This document shows positions 37,149-46,499 of a stretch of DNA of 64,000 bases, piece after piece. The DNA comes from Mucilaginibacter sp. PAMB04168. GTDB taxonomy: Bacteria; Bacteroidota; Bacteroidia; Sphingobacteriales; Sphingobacteriaceae. The number at the start of each line of letters is the position of its first letter. Positions within the stretch are counted from its first letter, which is position 1. The translations under genes and the position numbers were made by a program. Below the pieces are notes generated by a model, which worked only from the letters and a program-made list of their open reading frames with translations, was not told where the DNA came from and ran no database searches. Location: assembly GCF_039634365.2 (NCBI RefSeq), contig NZ_CP155079.2, positions 1,364,001 through 1,428,000 of the forward strand. Reading direction: 5' to 3'.

Positions 37149-37811
37149 TTAGCCTATTAACTCTTTCATCAGCTTATCAAATTCAGTGCGCATGGTAGCC
37201 AGTTCTTCTTCCAGTCGGGCAACCCGCTCTTCTAAAGCTGCTACGGCCAAACCGGATGATGATGTGTTTAGTTCGGGTTCGTCGTCTTCAGGTATTTCCA
37301 ATGTTTCGCCTAATAAATGCATGTAACGCGCTTCTTTCTGTCCGCTGCGGCGTGGTAAGAGCGTAAGGTAGGGCAGGTCGCCGCTGCTTAGTTTTTCCAA
37401 GGCCTGCTGTACATCATCCAGCGTTTCAAACTCATACAGCCGGCCCGAGTTGGTGTTTAGCTCGCCGGGCGTTTGCGGACCGCGCAACAGCAACAAACAA
37501 ATAATAGCCACTTCCGATGGGATGACTGGAAACACGATAGCAAAATTATGCTTGTACTTTACCGCCCTGCTGGAGCCACCTGTAGCAGTCGAAACCAGGC
37601 CCTTTTTCTTAAGCGAATCGAGCGCCCGAACAACCGTATCCTCATCATACTGTACCACCGGTTTACGCGATGATTTTTGGTTGCAGGCAGCCGTGAGGCT
37701 GTTGATGGTCATGGGGTAATAATCGGGCGTGGTGCGGCTTTTTTCCATCAGCGAGCCCAGCACGCGTATCTCTTCGTGGTTAAGTTTAGGTAAGCTTTGC
37801 GAATAATCCAT
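37149..37811 (-). CDS. YceH-like DUF480 protein
   Basis: 220 residues. Two winged-helix-like halves: LNHEEIRVLGSLMEKSRTTPDYYPMT, with Asn/Ser-rich TINSLTAACNQKSSRKPVV, is the DUF480 signature, followed by CLLLLRGPQTPGELNTNSGRLYEF. The C-terminal 35 residues form a coiled coil (ALEERVARLEEELATM). The E. coli homologue YceH has no settled function. It is probably cytosolic and possibly DNA-binding by fold. It stands alone between the broken lipoprotein gene and another lipoprotein gene. Confidence 0.88.
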   Translation of the reverse strand: MDYSQSLPKLNHEEIRVLGSLMEKSRTTPDYYPMTINSLTAACNQKSSRKPVVQYDEDTVVRALDSLKKKGLVSTATGGSSRAVKYKHNFAIVFPVIPSEVAIICLLLLRGPQTPGELNTNSGRLYEFETLDDVQQALEKLSSGDLPYLTLLPRRSGQKEARYMHLLGETLEIPEDDEPELNTSSSGLAVAALEERVARLEEELATMRTEFDKLMKELIG

Positions 37812-37847
37812 GGGCTAAAAATAGTGGTTCGGTTTAAATGTAATAGG

Positions 37848-38240
37848 CTAGCGCTTTCTTTTTACGTAGCGCATGCCGCAGGCTTCGCGGCATGGCGGGT
37901 TTAGTTCCAGTGTGTTGTTATTAGTTTTATAACGGTAAGTAATTGGTGCTGTATTGTCTTTAATATTGATAGTCAAATGGTTGCTATCAATTATGTTGTA
38001 GTCCGTAGCTCCTTCAATGGAGTTGCCAGTTATGTGTCCCGCCGCGCCAAAAGTTATGTACTCAGCGTCGGCTTTAGTTTGTGGTTTCCATTTAGCGCTG
38101 CCATCACCAGGGTCATTCAACGTTTCTATCAAAATCCAGTGGCCAATTAAACGCTCATGATCTGCCACTTTATGCTGTATTGCACAAGCTGTAATGACTA
38201 AGACGCTTGTAAAGAGGATGACAAATATTTTCGTTTTCAT
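37848..38240 (-). CDS. Small hypothetical lipoprotein
   Basis: 130 residues starting at ATG 38240. The longer frame from TTG 38297 would overlap purU and place 19 polar residues before the signal peptide. Signal peptide MKTKIFVILFTSVLVITAC with a lipobox (ITAC). The mature part (LIGHWILIETLNDPGD, then a Thr/Asn-rich beta region and PPCREACGMRYVKR) resembles the small lipocalin-like lipoproteins of Bacteroidota. The two late cysteines may form a disulfide. Function unknown. It begins 49 nt after the purU stop. Confidence 0.65.
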   Translation of the reverse strand: MKTKIFVILFTSVLVITACAIQHKVADHERLIGHWILIETLNDPGDGSAKWKPQTKADAEYITFGAAGHITGNSIEGATDYNIIDSNHLTINIKDNTAPITYRYKTNNNTLELNPPCREACGMRYVKRKR

Positions 38241-38289
38241 TTTCTTGTTTCTTTTAAGCTGTCTTTCCGGGGGGAGGTTGGAGGAGTTA

Positions 38290-39117
38290 TTACTCAAAAA
38301 TTACAGTTCTGTTCTTGTACACAAACACACGGTCGTGCAATACCAGTCGGAGCGCTTTAGCTAGTACGGCGGTTTCAATTTCTCGTCCGGCTTTCATCAT
38401 ATCCTGTGCAGTAAAGCCATGGTGAACCGGGATGGTTTGCTGGGCTATAATGGGACCTTCATCCAAGTCATTAGTTACATAGTGGGCAGTGGCACCTATG
38501 AGTTTTACCCCGCGCTCATGCGCCTGCCGGTAAGGGTTAGCTCCAATAAATGCTGGTAGAAACGAGTGGTGAATATTGATAATACGCCTGATAAAACGAG
38601 CCACAAATGTGGGCGATAATATGCGCATAAATTTAGCCAGCACTACAAAATCGGGCTGGTAGGTATCAATTATATCACCAACCGCCTCTTCAAACTCCGG
38701 CTTACTCAGCTGTTCATGCGATATATAGTGAAAGGGAATGTCAAAGCGCTTGCAAATGTCTTGTAACACATCGTGGTTACCTATTACTGCTGACACGGTT
38801 GCGCCTAAAGTTTTAAAGTAGTTACGTACCAGTATATCGGCCAAACAGTGGTATTCTTTGGTTACCAGTACCACTATCTTTTTTTCGGGCAGCGGGTTAA
38901 TAGTGATGATGGCGTCATCGGGCAATATTTGCCTTAGCTGACTTTCATCCAGCAGGCGGCTGGCAGGAGCTTCAGCTTCAACGCGTACAAAAAAGCGGTT
39001 CTCGGCCTTGTCCACATATTCATCCATCGAGATGATATTGATACCGGCCTGCGCCAGGGCCCCCGAAATGCCTGAAACCAGGCCTACCCGGTCGCGGCAC
39101 TGTATAATAATAATCAT
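38290..39117 (-). CDS. purU: Formyltetrahydrofolate deformylase
   Basis: 275 residues. Hydrolyses 10-formyl-THF to THF and formate, balancing one-carbon pools and supplying formate for purine synthesis. An N-terminal ACT domain (about 1-75; CRDRVGLVSGISGALAQAGIN) precedes a formyltransferase-like catalytic domain with NIHHSFLPAFIGANPYRQAHERGVK (positions about 190-214) carrying the Asn-His pair, and DLDEGPIIAQ with the catalytic Asp. The length is normal. It is first on the minus strand after the long gap that separates it from the divergent dcw cluster. Confidence 0.96.
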   Translation of the reverse strand: MIIIIQCRDRVGLVSGISGALAQAGINIISMDEYVDKAENRFFVRVEAEAPASRLLDESQLRQILPDDAIITINPLPEKKIVVLVTKEYHCLADILVRNYFKTLGATVSAVIGNHDVLQDICKRFDIPFHYISHEQLSKPEFEEAVGDIIDTYQPDFVVLAKFMRILSPTFVARFIRRIINIHHSFLPAFIGANPYRQAHERGVKLIGATAHYVTNDLDEGPIIAQQTIPVHHGFTAQDMMKAGREIETAVLAKALRLVLHDRVFVYKNRTVIFE

Positions 39118-39754
39118 AGCTGCCTGAAAGGTAATAAAATTTGCAGGAGTGTGCTTAAGCAGATTTTAAATAGTGCTTTTTGATGCGTGCAACTTTCATC
39201 TTATCAAAAATGCGTTAAATACAGTAAAGAAAGTCCGGTTTAAGAAAGGCATAATTTCCTCTTCATCATTCCACTAAACGCAGAAGGTATTAGTACCAAT
39301 AGCTGAGAAGATTGCTTAAAACGGATAAACGCACAAAGACTTAATGAGATGTTGGAGGGTAGTCAAAATCATCAGTGTCGTTTTCCGTTCGATGCATGAT
39401 TCTAACGACTTAAACCGCAAAACAACCCGATATAAACAGGCATTATTGCTCGGGCATTACACCGTCGAGGTCCAAATTTGATAATAATGCTGCGTATTTG
39501 GCCAAGTATTTAACGATCAGTCAATTAAATGTTGATCAGACAGCTTGACGAAGAAATGTAGTCACCAACAAAAGACAAATGCATGCCGATAGATAATGTT
39601 GATTAAATAGCGCTGATTTGTAATTATTTAATTAAAATTTTAACTAAAAAACAACTCAATTTTTCAATAAGAAAATGTGCTTGGTGGTAGCAAAATGTCA
39701 ATTGTTTGGCCTAGTGGAAGGAAAGTTATGAACGGTGGGTGTTGAAAACTTTTT
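39118..39754. other. Long intergenic region between purU and the dcw cluster
   Basis: About 640 nt without a supportable ORF. It is AT-rich towards mraZ. It should carry the divergent purU promoter and distal control sequences for the dcw cluster. I see no hairpin, repeat or perfect -33/-7 pair in it. Confidence 0.45.
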
Positions 39755-39784
39755 AGTGGGGAAAAGTGGAGGAAAGTGGAAATT
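39755..39784 (+). promoter_or_regulatory. MraZ operator: three direct repeats with 10-nt spacing
   Basis: AGTGGGGAAA, AGTGGAGGAA and AGTGGAAATT begin at 39755, 39765 and 39775, exactly one helical turn apart. A fourth GGTGGGT lies at 39734. MraZ in other bacteria binds three GTGGG/TGGGN boxes spaced by 10 nt upstream of its own gene. The boxes end about 41 nt before the mraZ ATG. A TACTTTTA near 39791 may be the -7 element, so bound MraZ would sit over the promoter. This implies autoregulation of the whole dcw cluster. Confidence 0.82.
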
Positions 39785-39825
39785 CTGTGTTACTTTTACG
39801 TTGGAATTTTAGGATAAGACTCTGC

Positions 39826-40290
39826 ATGTCCCACTTTTTAGGAGAATTTGATTGTAAACTGGATGCCAAAGGGCGGATGATGATCCCTTCGGGCCTCAAG
39901 AAGCAGCTTCCCGAAGCTGAGCGTGAGGGCCTTGTGATCAACCGTGGCTTTGAAAAGCATTTGGTAATCTATACTCGCAAGGAGTGGGATAAAATTGTAG
40001 ATGACCTGAGTAAGCTTAATCAATACGAGAAACGTACCCGTGAATTTATACGCTACTTTACCCGTGGGGCATCTGAGTTAACGCTTGATGCTAATAACCG
40101 GGTGTTGTTGCCTAAGGCGTTGCTGGAGTATGCTGGTATTGGCGCCGATGTGGTTTTGTCTTGTCAGTTTAATAAAATAGAAGTTTGGGATCAGGCTGCT
40201 TATGATGCGCAACTGGACAGCGCGCCCGAAAACTTTGCCAACCTGGCCGAAGAGGTAATGGGTGGTTTAGGAAGGAGGGGTGATGAATAA
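39826..40290 (+). CDS. mraZ: Transcriptional regulator MraZ
   Basis: 154 residues with two AbrB/SpoVT-like DNA-binding halves: FLGEFDCKLDAKGRMMIPSGLK at the N-terminus and ASELTLDANNRVLLPKALLEYAG around 75-97. The family forms ring oligomers that bind the repeats upstream of the dcw cluster. The start is ATG 39826 (MSHFLGEFD). A longer GTG frame from 39766 would turn the operator into coding sequence and is rejected. It overlaps rsmH by 8 nt. Confidence 0.96.
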   Translation: MSHFLGEFDCKLDAKGRMMIPSGLKKQLPEAEREGLVINRGFEKHLVIYTRKEWDKIVDDLSKLNQYEKRTREFIRYFTRGASELTLDANNRVLLPKALLEYAGIGADVVLSCQFNKIEVWDQAAYDAQLDSAPENFANLAEEVMGGLGRRGDE

Positions 40291-41185
40291 TTATCATAAG
40301 CCGGTTATGCTTCAGGAGTGTATTGAGGCCTTGAATATTAAGCCTAATGGCACCTATGTAGATGTAACCTTTGGTGGTGGTGGTCACTCGCGCGAAATTC
40401 TGAAGCATTTAGGCGAGGGTGGACGGTTGATTGCCTTTGATCAAGATGCGGATGCGCAGCAGAATATTATTGATGATGGGCGCTTTCAGTTTGTAGATCA
40501 GAATTTTCGGTATTTGAAGAATTTTTGCCGTTTGCATGGGGCTATTCCGGTTGATGGGATCCTGGCCGATCTGGGTGTTTCGTCTTACCAGTTTGATCAG
40601 GCCGAGCGTGGTTTTTCCATCCGTTTTGATGCGGAGCTGGATATGCGCATGAATCAGTCGTCAGAACTGACTGCCAAGCAGGTGGTGAATACTTATGCCG
40701 AGGCTGATTTGCATCGCATTTTTGGCATTTACGGCGAAATACAAAATGCCAAATCACTGGCGCGTAACATAGTTACTGCCCGGTTAAACAGCCCGATGGA
40801 TACCGTGGCCGACTTGAAAAATGCCATTGCTGGTTTAATACCGCGTGGTAAAGAGAATAAGTACCTGGCGCAGGTTTTTCAGGCCTTGCGTATTGAGGTA
40901 AACCAGGAGCTGGAGGCTTTAAAGGATTTTTTAATCCAAACGGCAGATGTGCTGGTTTCGGGCGGTAGGTTGGTAGTTATGTCTTATCATTCGTTGGAAG
41001 ATAGGCTGGTTAAGAACTTTATTGCTAAAGGAAAATTTAGCGGCGAGGTTGAAAAAGATTTTTACGGTAACGATCAAAAACCGCTGGAGGCGATAAGCCG
41101 CGGCGCAATTACCGCTACTGATGAGGAAATAAAAGAAAACAACAGGGCACGTAGTGCTAAACTAAGGATAGCTGTAAAGAAATGA
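40283..41185 (+). CDS. rsmH: 16S rRNA (cytosine-1402-N4) methyltransferase
   Basis: 300-residue SAM-dependent enzyme (formerly MraW) that methylates C1402 in the ribosomal P site. HKPVMLQECIEAL opens the protein, VDVTFGGGGHS is the SAM loop, and LADLGVSSYQFD and VMSYHSLEDRLVKNF are later signatures. ATG 40283 is chosen because AAGGAGGGG lies just upstream (40272-40280), one of few clear Shine-Dalgarno sites here; a GTG directly before it is in frame. It overlaps mraZ upstream and ftsL downstream (ATGA). Confidence 0.97.
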   Translation: MNNYHKPVMLQECIEALNIKPNGTYVDVTFGGGGHSREILKHLGEGGRLIAFDQDADAQQNIIDDGRFQFVDQNFRYLKNFCRLHGAIPVDGILADLGVSSYQFDQAERGFSIRFDAELDMRMNQSSELTAKQVVNTYAEADLHRIFGIYGEIQNAKSLARNIVTARLNSPMDTVADLKNAIAGLIPRGKENKYLAQVFQALRIEVNQELEALKDFLIQTADVLVSGGRLVVMSYHSLEDRLVKNFIAKGKFSGEVEKDFYGNDQKPLEAISRGAITATDEEIKENNRARSAKLRIAVKK

Positions 41186-41586
41186 GTAACCGTTTGCGTA
41201 CAGAAATTCAGGAAGAAGAAGCTGAAAAGGAGCTTGTAGTAGAAGAGCGCCCGGTGCAGGATGTGCCCGAAAACTTTTTTACCAACTTGTTAAGCAAGGG
41301 TGTTGTCACTACTGATGATGTTACCCGGGCTTTGCCTTTTGTGTTTTTTTTAGCCCTGTTAGGAATGGTTTATATAGCAAACCGTCATGTTGCCGAAAAC
41401 ACGTTACGCAACATTGATAAGTTAAGCAAGGAAGTAAAAGAGTTGAGCTGGGATTTTAAGACTACAAAGGCCGAAATGGCTTACAAGAGTACACTAACTG
41501 AAGTGGCTAAGCGGGCAGATACATTAGGGGTGACCGAATCGGTTGAGCCGCCACAGAAATTAACAGATGCGGAGGTAGTAAAATGA
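41182..41586 (+). CDS. ftsL: FtsL-like divisome protein
   Basis: 134 residues. A cytosolic acidic N-terminus (about 1-50), one transmembrane helix (about 52-70, LPFVFFLALLGMVYIANRHV) and a periplasmic coiled-coil-like segment (LRNIDKLSKEVKELSWDFKTTK region). Sequence conservation in FtsL is low, so the call rests on size, topology and position between rsmH and ftsI. It overlaps both neighbours by 4 nt (ATGA), consistent with coupled translation. In the family it works with FtsB and FtsQ to activate FtsWI. Confidence 0.82.
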   Translation: MSNRLRTEIQEEEAEKELVVEERPVQDVPENFFTNLLSKGVVTTDDVTRALPFVFFLALLGMVYIANRHVAENTLRNIDKLSKEVKELSWDFKTTKAEMAYKSTLTEVAKRADTLGVTESVEPPQKLTDAEVVK

Positions 41587-43676
41587 ACATCAGGACCAAT
41601 ATATTACTGCGTGTTTACCTGGCATTCGGACTTATTGTAGTACTGGCTTTTGCCGTGTTTTTTAAACTGTGCTATCTGCAGTTTGCGCAGGGCAAAAAGT
41701 GGAAGGCTATGGCTGATAGCTTATCAACCCGCTATGTGAATATTGATGCTGCGCGGGGGAATATTTTTGCGGTAGACGGTAGTTTATTGGCTACCTCTGT
41801 ACCCGAGTATGAGCTGCATATGGATATGTTAGCCGGCGGCATTGCCGATGATGATGTTTTCTACGAGAAAGTCGACTCGCTGGCCATGAAAATGTCCCAG
41901 TTTTTTGGTGATAAATCGGCCCGCGAGTATTCCATGATCTTACGTGATGCACGTAAGGATAGCCTGCGTTATCAGCTCATTCGCCGCAAAGTGTCTTACC
42001 AGGATTTAAAGAAGATTCGCAAGTTTCCTATTTTTAATATGGGGCGGTATAAAGGCGGTTTGATCATAGTGCAGCAAAACAAGCGTATTTTGCCGTTCCG
42101 TTCGCTGGCCGCGCGTACCATTGGATATTCTAATAAAAACGTAAAAAATCCGGTTGGTTTAGAGGGTGCCTATGCCAGCTATATAGAGGGCGAGAGCGGC
42201 AAGCGTTTGATGCAGCGCATTGCCGGTGGCGTTTGGATGCCGGTTAATCAGGAAGAAGAAATTGCACCTAAAGAAGGCGCTGATATTATATCAACCATTG
42301 ATGTGAACTTTCAGGATGTAGTTCAAAACGCATTACTAAAGCAATTAATAAAAAGTGATGCGCATCATGGTGCTGCTATATTAATGGAGGTTGCTACCGG
42401 CGAAGTTCGTGCAGTGGCTAATTACTCAAAGGTTGCCCCGGGCGAGTATCAGGAAAAATTTAATTATGCAATTGCCGGTAATCAGGACCCTGGTTCTACT
42501 TTTAAGATAGCCTCTTATCTGGCCTTGCTTGAAGATAAAATGGTTGACACCAGTACCCTGGTTGGTACAGGTACCTATAAAATACCCGGCCATACTATTA
42601 AAGATTCGCACGGGAGTATTGGAGTGGTAACCGTTAAAAAGGCGTTTGAAGAGTCATCGAACGCCGCGGTTGCCTACCTGGTTAATAAAAGCTACAAGGA
42701 AGATCAATCGAAGTTTACCGATCACTTGTATGATTGGCATTTGAATGAAAAACTGGGCCTGCAAATTCCGGGCGAAGCGCAACCTGTTGTTAAGAACCCT
42801 AAAAATACGAGCTGGAACAAAAACATGACCCTGCCGCAAATGGCTTATGGTTATGAAATGCAGCTTACGCCGCTAAAAATGTTGTCTTTCTATAACGCTA
42901 TAGCTAACAATGGTAAATACATAGCGCCAATTTTTGTAAAAGAAATCAGAAGGTTGGGCAACCCGGTTGAGCAGTTTAAAGCTCGTGTTATTAATGATAA
43001 AATATGCTCTGACGTTACCCTGAAGAAGATGCAGGAAATGATGGAGGGTGTAATAACTGAGGGCACTGGTAAAAACATTATTTATAATCCCTTGTACCGC
43101 ATTGCGGGTAAATCGGGCACGGCACAGGTGGCTGATGCCAATAAAGGTTACAAAGCCAGGCGGCAATATCAAGCTTCTTTTGCCGGTTATTTCCCGGCCG
43201 ATAAGCCTAAGTATTCGCTCATCGTAGTTATCAACGACCCCAAAAACGGTTACTACGGTGCGTTGGTGGCTGGTCCGGTGTTTCGGGAAATTGCAGATAA
43301 GGTATACTCCAGCGATTTAGAAATGCACCAAAACTTGCCATCGCATTACGTTGGTAATACACAAATGCCGCAAATAAAAACGGGCAACTTAAAAGCTGTG
43401 CAACAAGTTTACCAAAAACTGGGTGTAAAGCCATTGTATGCATCGAATACACCCCGTACGGCCGATACCAGCAATGGTATTGCATCGCAGGAAATTAAAT
43501 TTAAACAAGGCACTGTACCATCCGTAACCGGAATGACCCTGAGCGACGCGTTGTACGTAATGGGCAATGCCGGCTACAAAACAACGGTGCGGGGCAGCGG
43601 GGTAGTGGCTAAACAATCGGTAACGGGTGGTAGCATGATACCTAAAGGAGCCAAAATAACTTTAGAACTGGAATGA
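41583..43676 (+). CDS. ftsI: Septal peptidoglycan transpeptidase (PBP3/SpoVD type) with C-terminal PASTA domain
   Basis: 697 residues: a short cytosolic end, one membrane helix (about 10-30), a PBP dimerisation domain, then the transpeptidase domain. SxxK is in DPGSTFKIAS (Ser about 305), SxN in ESSNAAVAYL, and KTG-type KSGTAQVA about residue 510. One PASTA domain occupies about 638-697 (VPSVTGMTLSDALYVMGNAGYK). Catalyses septal cross-linking with FtsW. It overlaps ftsL and murE by 4 nt each. Confidence 0.96.
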   Translation: MNIRTNILLRVYLAFGLIVVLAFAVFFKLCYLQFAQGKKWKAMADSLSTRYVNIDAARGNIFAVDGSLLATSVPEYELHMDMLAGGIADDDVFYEKVDSLAMKMSQFFGDKSAREYSMILRDARKDSLRYQLIRRKVSYQDLKKIRKFPIFNMGRYKGGLIIVQQNKRILPFRSLAARTIGYSNKNVKNPVGLEGAYASYIEGESGKRLMQRIAGGVWMPVNQEEEIAPKEGADIISTIDVNFQDVVQNALLKQLIKSDAHHGAAILMEVATGEVRAVANYSKVAPGEYQEKFNYAIAGNQDPGSTFKIASYLALLEDKMVDTSTLVGTGTYKIPGHTIKDSHGSIGVVTVKKAFEESSNAAVAYLVNKSYKEDQSKFTDHLYDWHLNEKLGLQIPGEAQPVVKNPKNTSWNKNMTLPQMAYGYEMQLTPLKMLSFYNAIANNGKYIAPIFVKEIRRLGNPVEQFKARVINDKICSDVTLKKMQEMMEGVITEGTGKNIIYNPLYRIAGKSGTAQVADANKGYKARRQYQASFAGYFPADKPKYSLIVVINDPKNGYYGALVAGPVFREIADKVYSSDLEMHQNLPSHYVGNTQMPQIKTGNLKAVQQVYQKLGVKPLYASNTPRTADTSNGIASQEIKFKQGTVPSVTGMTLSDALYVMGNAGYKTTVRGSGVVAKQSVTGGSMIPKGAKITLELE

Positions 43677-45136
43677 GAAACCTAAGCGACATACTCGAAG
43701 GCCTGGCCTTTACTGAATTGCAAGGTGCTGCCGATGTAGAGATCGCTAACGTGGTCTTTGATTCGCGCAAGGTAGTGCCTGGCTCGCTGTTTGTAGCGGT
43801 GCGCGGCACTGCAGTTGATGGTCATGACTTTATAGAGCAGGCCGTTAAAGATGGCGCCGTGGTAATCGTTTGCGAAGACCTGCCCGGTCATACGGCCGAT
43901 GAGGCAGACTACCTGATGGTAGCTAACTCAGCCGCAGCATTAGGCATCCTGGCATCCAACTTTTATGATAGTCCATCGGGCAAACTAAAGCTGGTAGGGG
44001 TAACCGGTACTAATGGTAAAACTACTACGGCTACGCTGCTTTACCAGTTGTTTCGCGATTTAGGTTATAAATGCGGGCTAATTTCCACTGTTGAAAATCA
44101 GATTAACGGACAGGTCATACCATCAACCCATACCACGCCCGATCCGGTAGTTTTGAATGAGTTGCTGGATAAAATGGTTGCTCAAGGTTGCGATTACTGC
44201 TTTATGGAAGTAAGCTCGCATGCTGTAGCCCAGCACCGTATTGATGGTTTAACCTTTGCCGGTGGTATTTTTTCTAATCTTACGCACGATCACCTCGATT
44301 ATCACAAAACGTTCGACGGCTACTTAAAAGCCAAAAAAGGTTTTTTTGACATGCTGCCCAAAACAGCTTTTGCACTAACCAATGCCGATGATAAAAACGG
44401 TAATGTGATGCTGCAAAATAGCAAAGCCGCTAAAAAGACTTACGGCCTTAAAAACATGGCCGACTTTAAGGTGAAAATCCTGGAGAACCAGTTTGGTGGT
44501 TTACTGCTAAATGTGGATGGTGATGAGGTATGGTTTAAAATGGTGGGCAGCTTTAATGCCTACAACCTTTTAGCCGTATATGCCGCTGCTACGTTACTGG
44601 GGCAAGAAAAGGCAGCTATATTAACTAGCTTAAGTAAATTATCAGGTGCCGAAGGCAGGTTCGATTATACTATATCTGATAACAAGATTATCGGTATTGT
44701 AGATTATGCACACACGCCCGATGCGGTACAAAACGTATTGAGCACGGTGCAGGACATCCGCAAAGGAACTGAAAAAGTTATTACCGTGATTGGTTGTGGT
44801 GGCGACCGTGATAAAACCAAACGCCCGGTAATGGCCAAAACCGCCTGCGATTGGAGCGATAAGGTGATCCTCACTTCAGACAACCCGAGAACCGAAGATC
44901 CGGCGCAGATTATCCGTGATATGGAAGCGGGTGTGGATCCGGCTAACCAGCGCAAAACCATCAGTATTGTTGATCGTCGCGAGGCCATCAAAACTGCAGT
45001 GCATTTGGCGCAACCCGGCGATATTATAGTATTGGCAGGTAAGGGACATGAAAAGTATCAAGAGGTAAACGGCGTGAGAAATCACTTCGATGATAAAGAA
45101 GAACTGCTAAATGCATTCGCATCACTAAGTACATAG
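43673..45136 (+). CDS. murE: UDP-MurNAc-tripeptide synthetase (meso-diaminopimelate adding)
   Basis: 487-residue cytosolic Mur ligase adding the third stem residue. ATP loop GVTGTNGKTTTATL (about 104-117), carbamylated-Lys region, and HTTPDPVVLNELL. DNPRTEDP near residue 402 matches the DNPR motif that selects meso-diaminopimelate over lysine, which fits the dapA gene at the other end of the window. It overlaps ftsI by 4 nt; 91 nt then separate it from mraY. Confidence 0.97.
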   Translation: MRNLSDILEGLAFTELQGAADVEIANVVFDSRKVVPGSLFVAVRGTAVDGHDFIEQAVKDGAVVIVCEDLPGHTADEADYLMVANSAAALGILASNFYDSPSGKLKLVGVTGTNGKTTTATLLYQLFRDLGYKCGLISTVENQINGQVIPSTHTTPDPVVLNELLDKMVAQGCDYCFMEVSSHAVAQHRIDGLTFAGGIFSNLTHDHLDYHKTFDGYLKAKKGFFDMLPKTAFALTNADDKNGNVMLQNSKAAKKTYGLKNMADFKVKILENQFGGLLLNVDGDEVWFKMVGSFNAYNLLAVYAAATLLGQEKAAILTSLSKLSGAEGRFDYTISDNKIIGIVDYAHTPDAVQNVLSTVQDIRKGTEKVITVIGCGGDRDKTKRPVMAKTACDWSDKVILTSDNPRTEDPAQIIRDMEAGVDPANQRKTISIVDRREAIKTAVHLAQPGDIIVLAGKGHEKYQEVNGVRNHFDDKEELLNAFASLST

Positions 45137-45227
45137 GCACTAGCCCTGATTGCAAGTAACGCAATGGCAGGAAAATAAAGAATAACTTAATTAACTAATA
45201 ACACAATCAACTCAATAACCAAAACTC

Positions 45228-46469
45228 ATGCTCTATTACCTGTTTAGCTATCTGGATCGCAACTACAATATCCCTGGTGCAGGGGTGTTTCAGTACTTGA
45301 CGTTCCGTATGGCTATGGCGGTTATTGTATCGCTGGTGGTTACTACCGTTTGGGGGCGCCGTTTAATCGATTATCTGCGCTTTAAGCAGGTTGGCGAAAC
45401 CGTGCGTAACTTGGGTTTGGAAGGACAAATGCAAAAAGCAGGTACGCCAACTATGGGTGGTGTTATTATTCTGCTGGGTATCCTGGTGCCTACACTGCTT
45501 TTTGCCCGGTTGGATAATATATATATCATTCTAATGCTGGTTACTACAGTTTGGCTGGGTGCAATTGGCTTTTTAGATGATTACATAAAAGTATTTAAAA
45601 AGAACAAAGAAGGCTTGGCTGGCAGGTTCAAAATTACAGGTCAGGTGAGCCTGGCCCTCATTGTAGGCTGGACTATGTATTTTCATACTGACATCAAGAT
45701 GCGCCAGGAAGTAAAGCTGCCAGTTAAATATGACGCACCGGTAAGTTATCATTTAAAGAACGGCACGCCGGTTTATACTCAGGATGTAAAGACCACCAAA
45801 ACTACCGTTCCCTTTTATAAGAACAATGAGTTTGATTACGGTAAGGTGCTCAAGTTTTTAGGCGGTAATTACGAGCGTTATGCACTCATGGTGTTCATGT
45901 TTTTTGTGATTATGATTATCACGTTCGTATCAAACGGTGCAAATATTACTGATGGGATTGATGGTTTAGCCACCGGTACATCGGCTATAATTGGGGTAAC
46001 ACTGGCAGTACTGGCTTATGTATCGGGTAACGTGCTCATTGCCGATTACCTGAACATTATGTATATACCCAACACAGGTGAGCTGGTGATTTTTGCCGGT
46101 GCCTTTGTAGGGGCATGCGTAGGGTTTTTATGGTATAACTCGTTCCCTGCCCAGGTATTTATGGGTGATACGGGCAGTTTAGCCATTGGCGGTATCATAG
46201 CCGTGTTTGCCATCCTGATTCGTAAGGAACTGATGCTGCCTCTACTGTGCGGCATATTCGTGGTAGAGAATGCATCGGTAATTATGCAGGTGAGCTGGTT
46301 TAAATTCACCAAAAAGCGCTTTGGCGAAGGGCGCCGGGTGTTCCTGATGGCACCGCTGCATCACCACTACCAAAAAAGAGGTTTCCATGAAGCTAAAATT
46401 GTAACCCGTTTTTGGATTATCGGTATTATGCTGGCCATTATAACCGTAATTACACTGAAGCTGAGATAA
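45228..46469 (+). CDS. mraY: Phospho-MurNAc-pentapeptide translocase
   Basis: 413 residues, about ten transmembrane helices. Transfers phospho-MurNAc-pentapeptide to undecaprenyl phosphate, making lipid I. FLDDYIKV holds the Asp pair, [13 protein letters not shown] and the cytosolic [15 protein letters not shown] loop are intact. It is about 50 residues longer than E. coli MraY because of a polar insertion around residues 154-212 (between helices, reading [18 protein letters not shown] and onward). The leader of 91 nt is A/C-rich. Confidence 0.97.
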   Translation: MLYYLFSYLDRNYNIPGAGVFQYLTFRMAMAVIVSLVVTTVWGRRLIDYLRFKQVGETVRNLGLEGQMQKAGTPTMGGVIILLGILVPTLLFARLDNIYIILMLVTTVWLGAIGFLDDYIKVFKKNKEGLAGRFKITGQVSLALIVGWTMYFHTDIKMRQEVKLPVKYDAPVSYHLKNGTPVYTQDVKTTKTTVPFYKNNEFDYGKVLKFLGGNYERYALMVFMFFVIMIITFVSNGANITDGIDGLATGTSAIIGVTLAVLAYVSGNVLIADYLNIMYIPNTGELVIFAGAFVGACVGFLWYNSFPAQVFMGDTGSLAIGGIIAVFAILIRKELMLPLLCGIFVVENASVIMQVSWFKFTKKRFGEGRRVFLMAPLHHHYQKRGFHEAKIVTRFWIIGIMLAIITVITLKLR

Positions 46470-46499
46470 GAGTAGAGCGAAGCGACAAGATAAGACTAA

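Noticed and set aside
39766..39825. GTG-initiated 20-residue extension of MraZ
   Set aside because: It would run through the MraZ operator repeats, and the family begins at MSHFLGEFD.
45165..45225. A/C-rich 8-nt-like periodicity before mraY
   Set aside because: The period is unclear and there is no complementary arm; low-complexity leader composition explains it.
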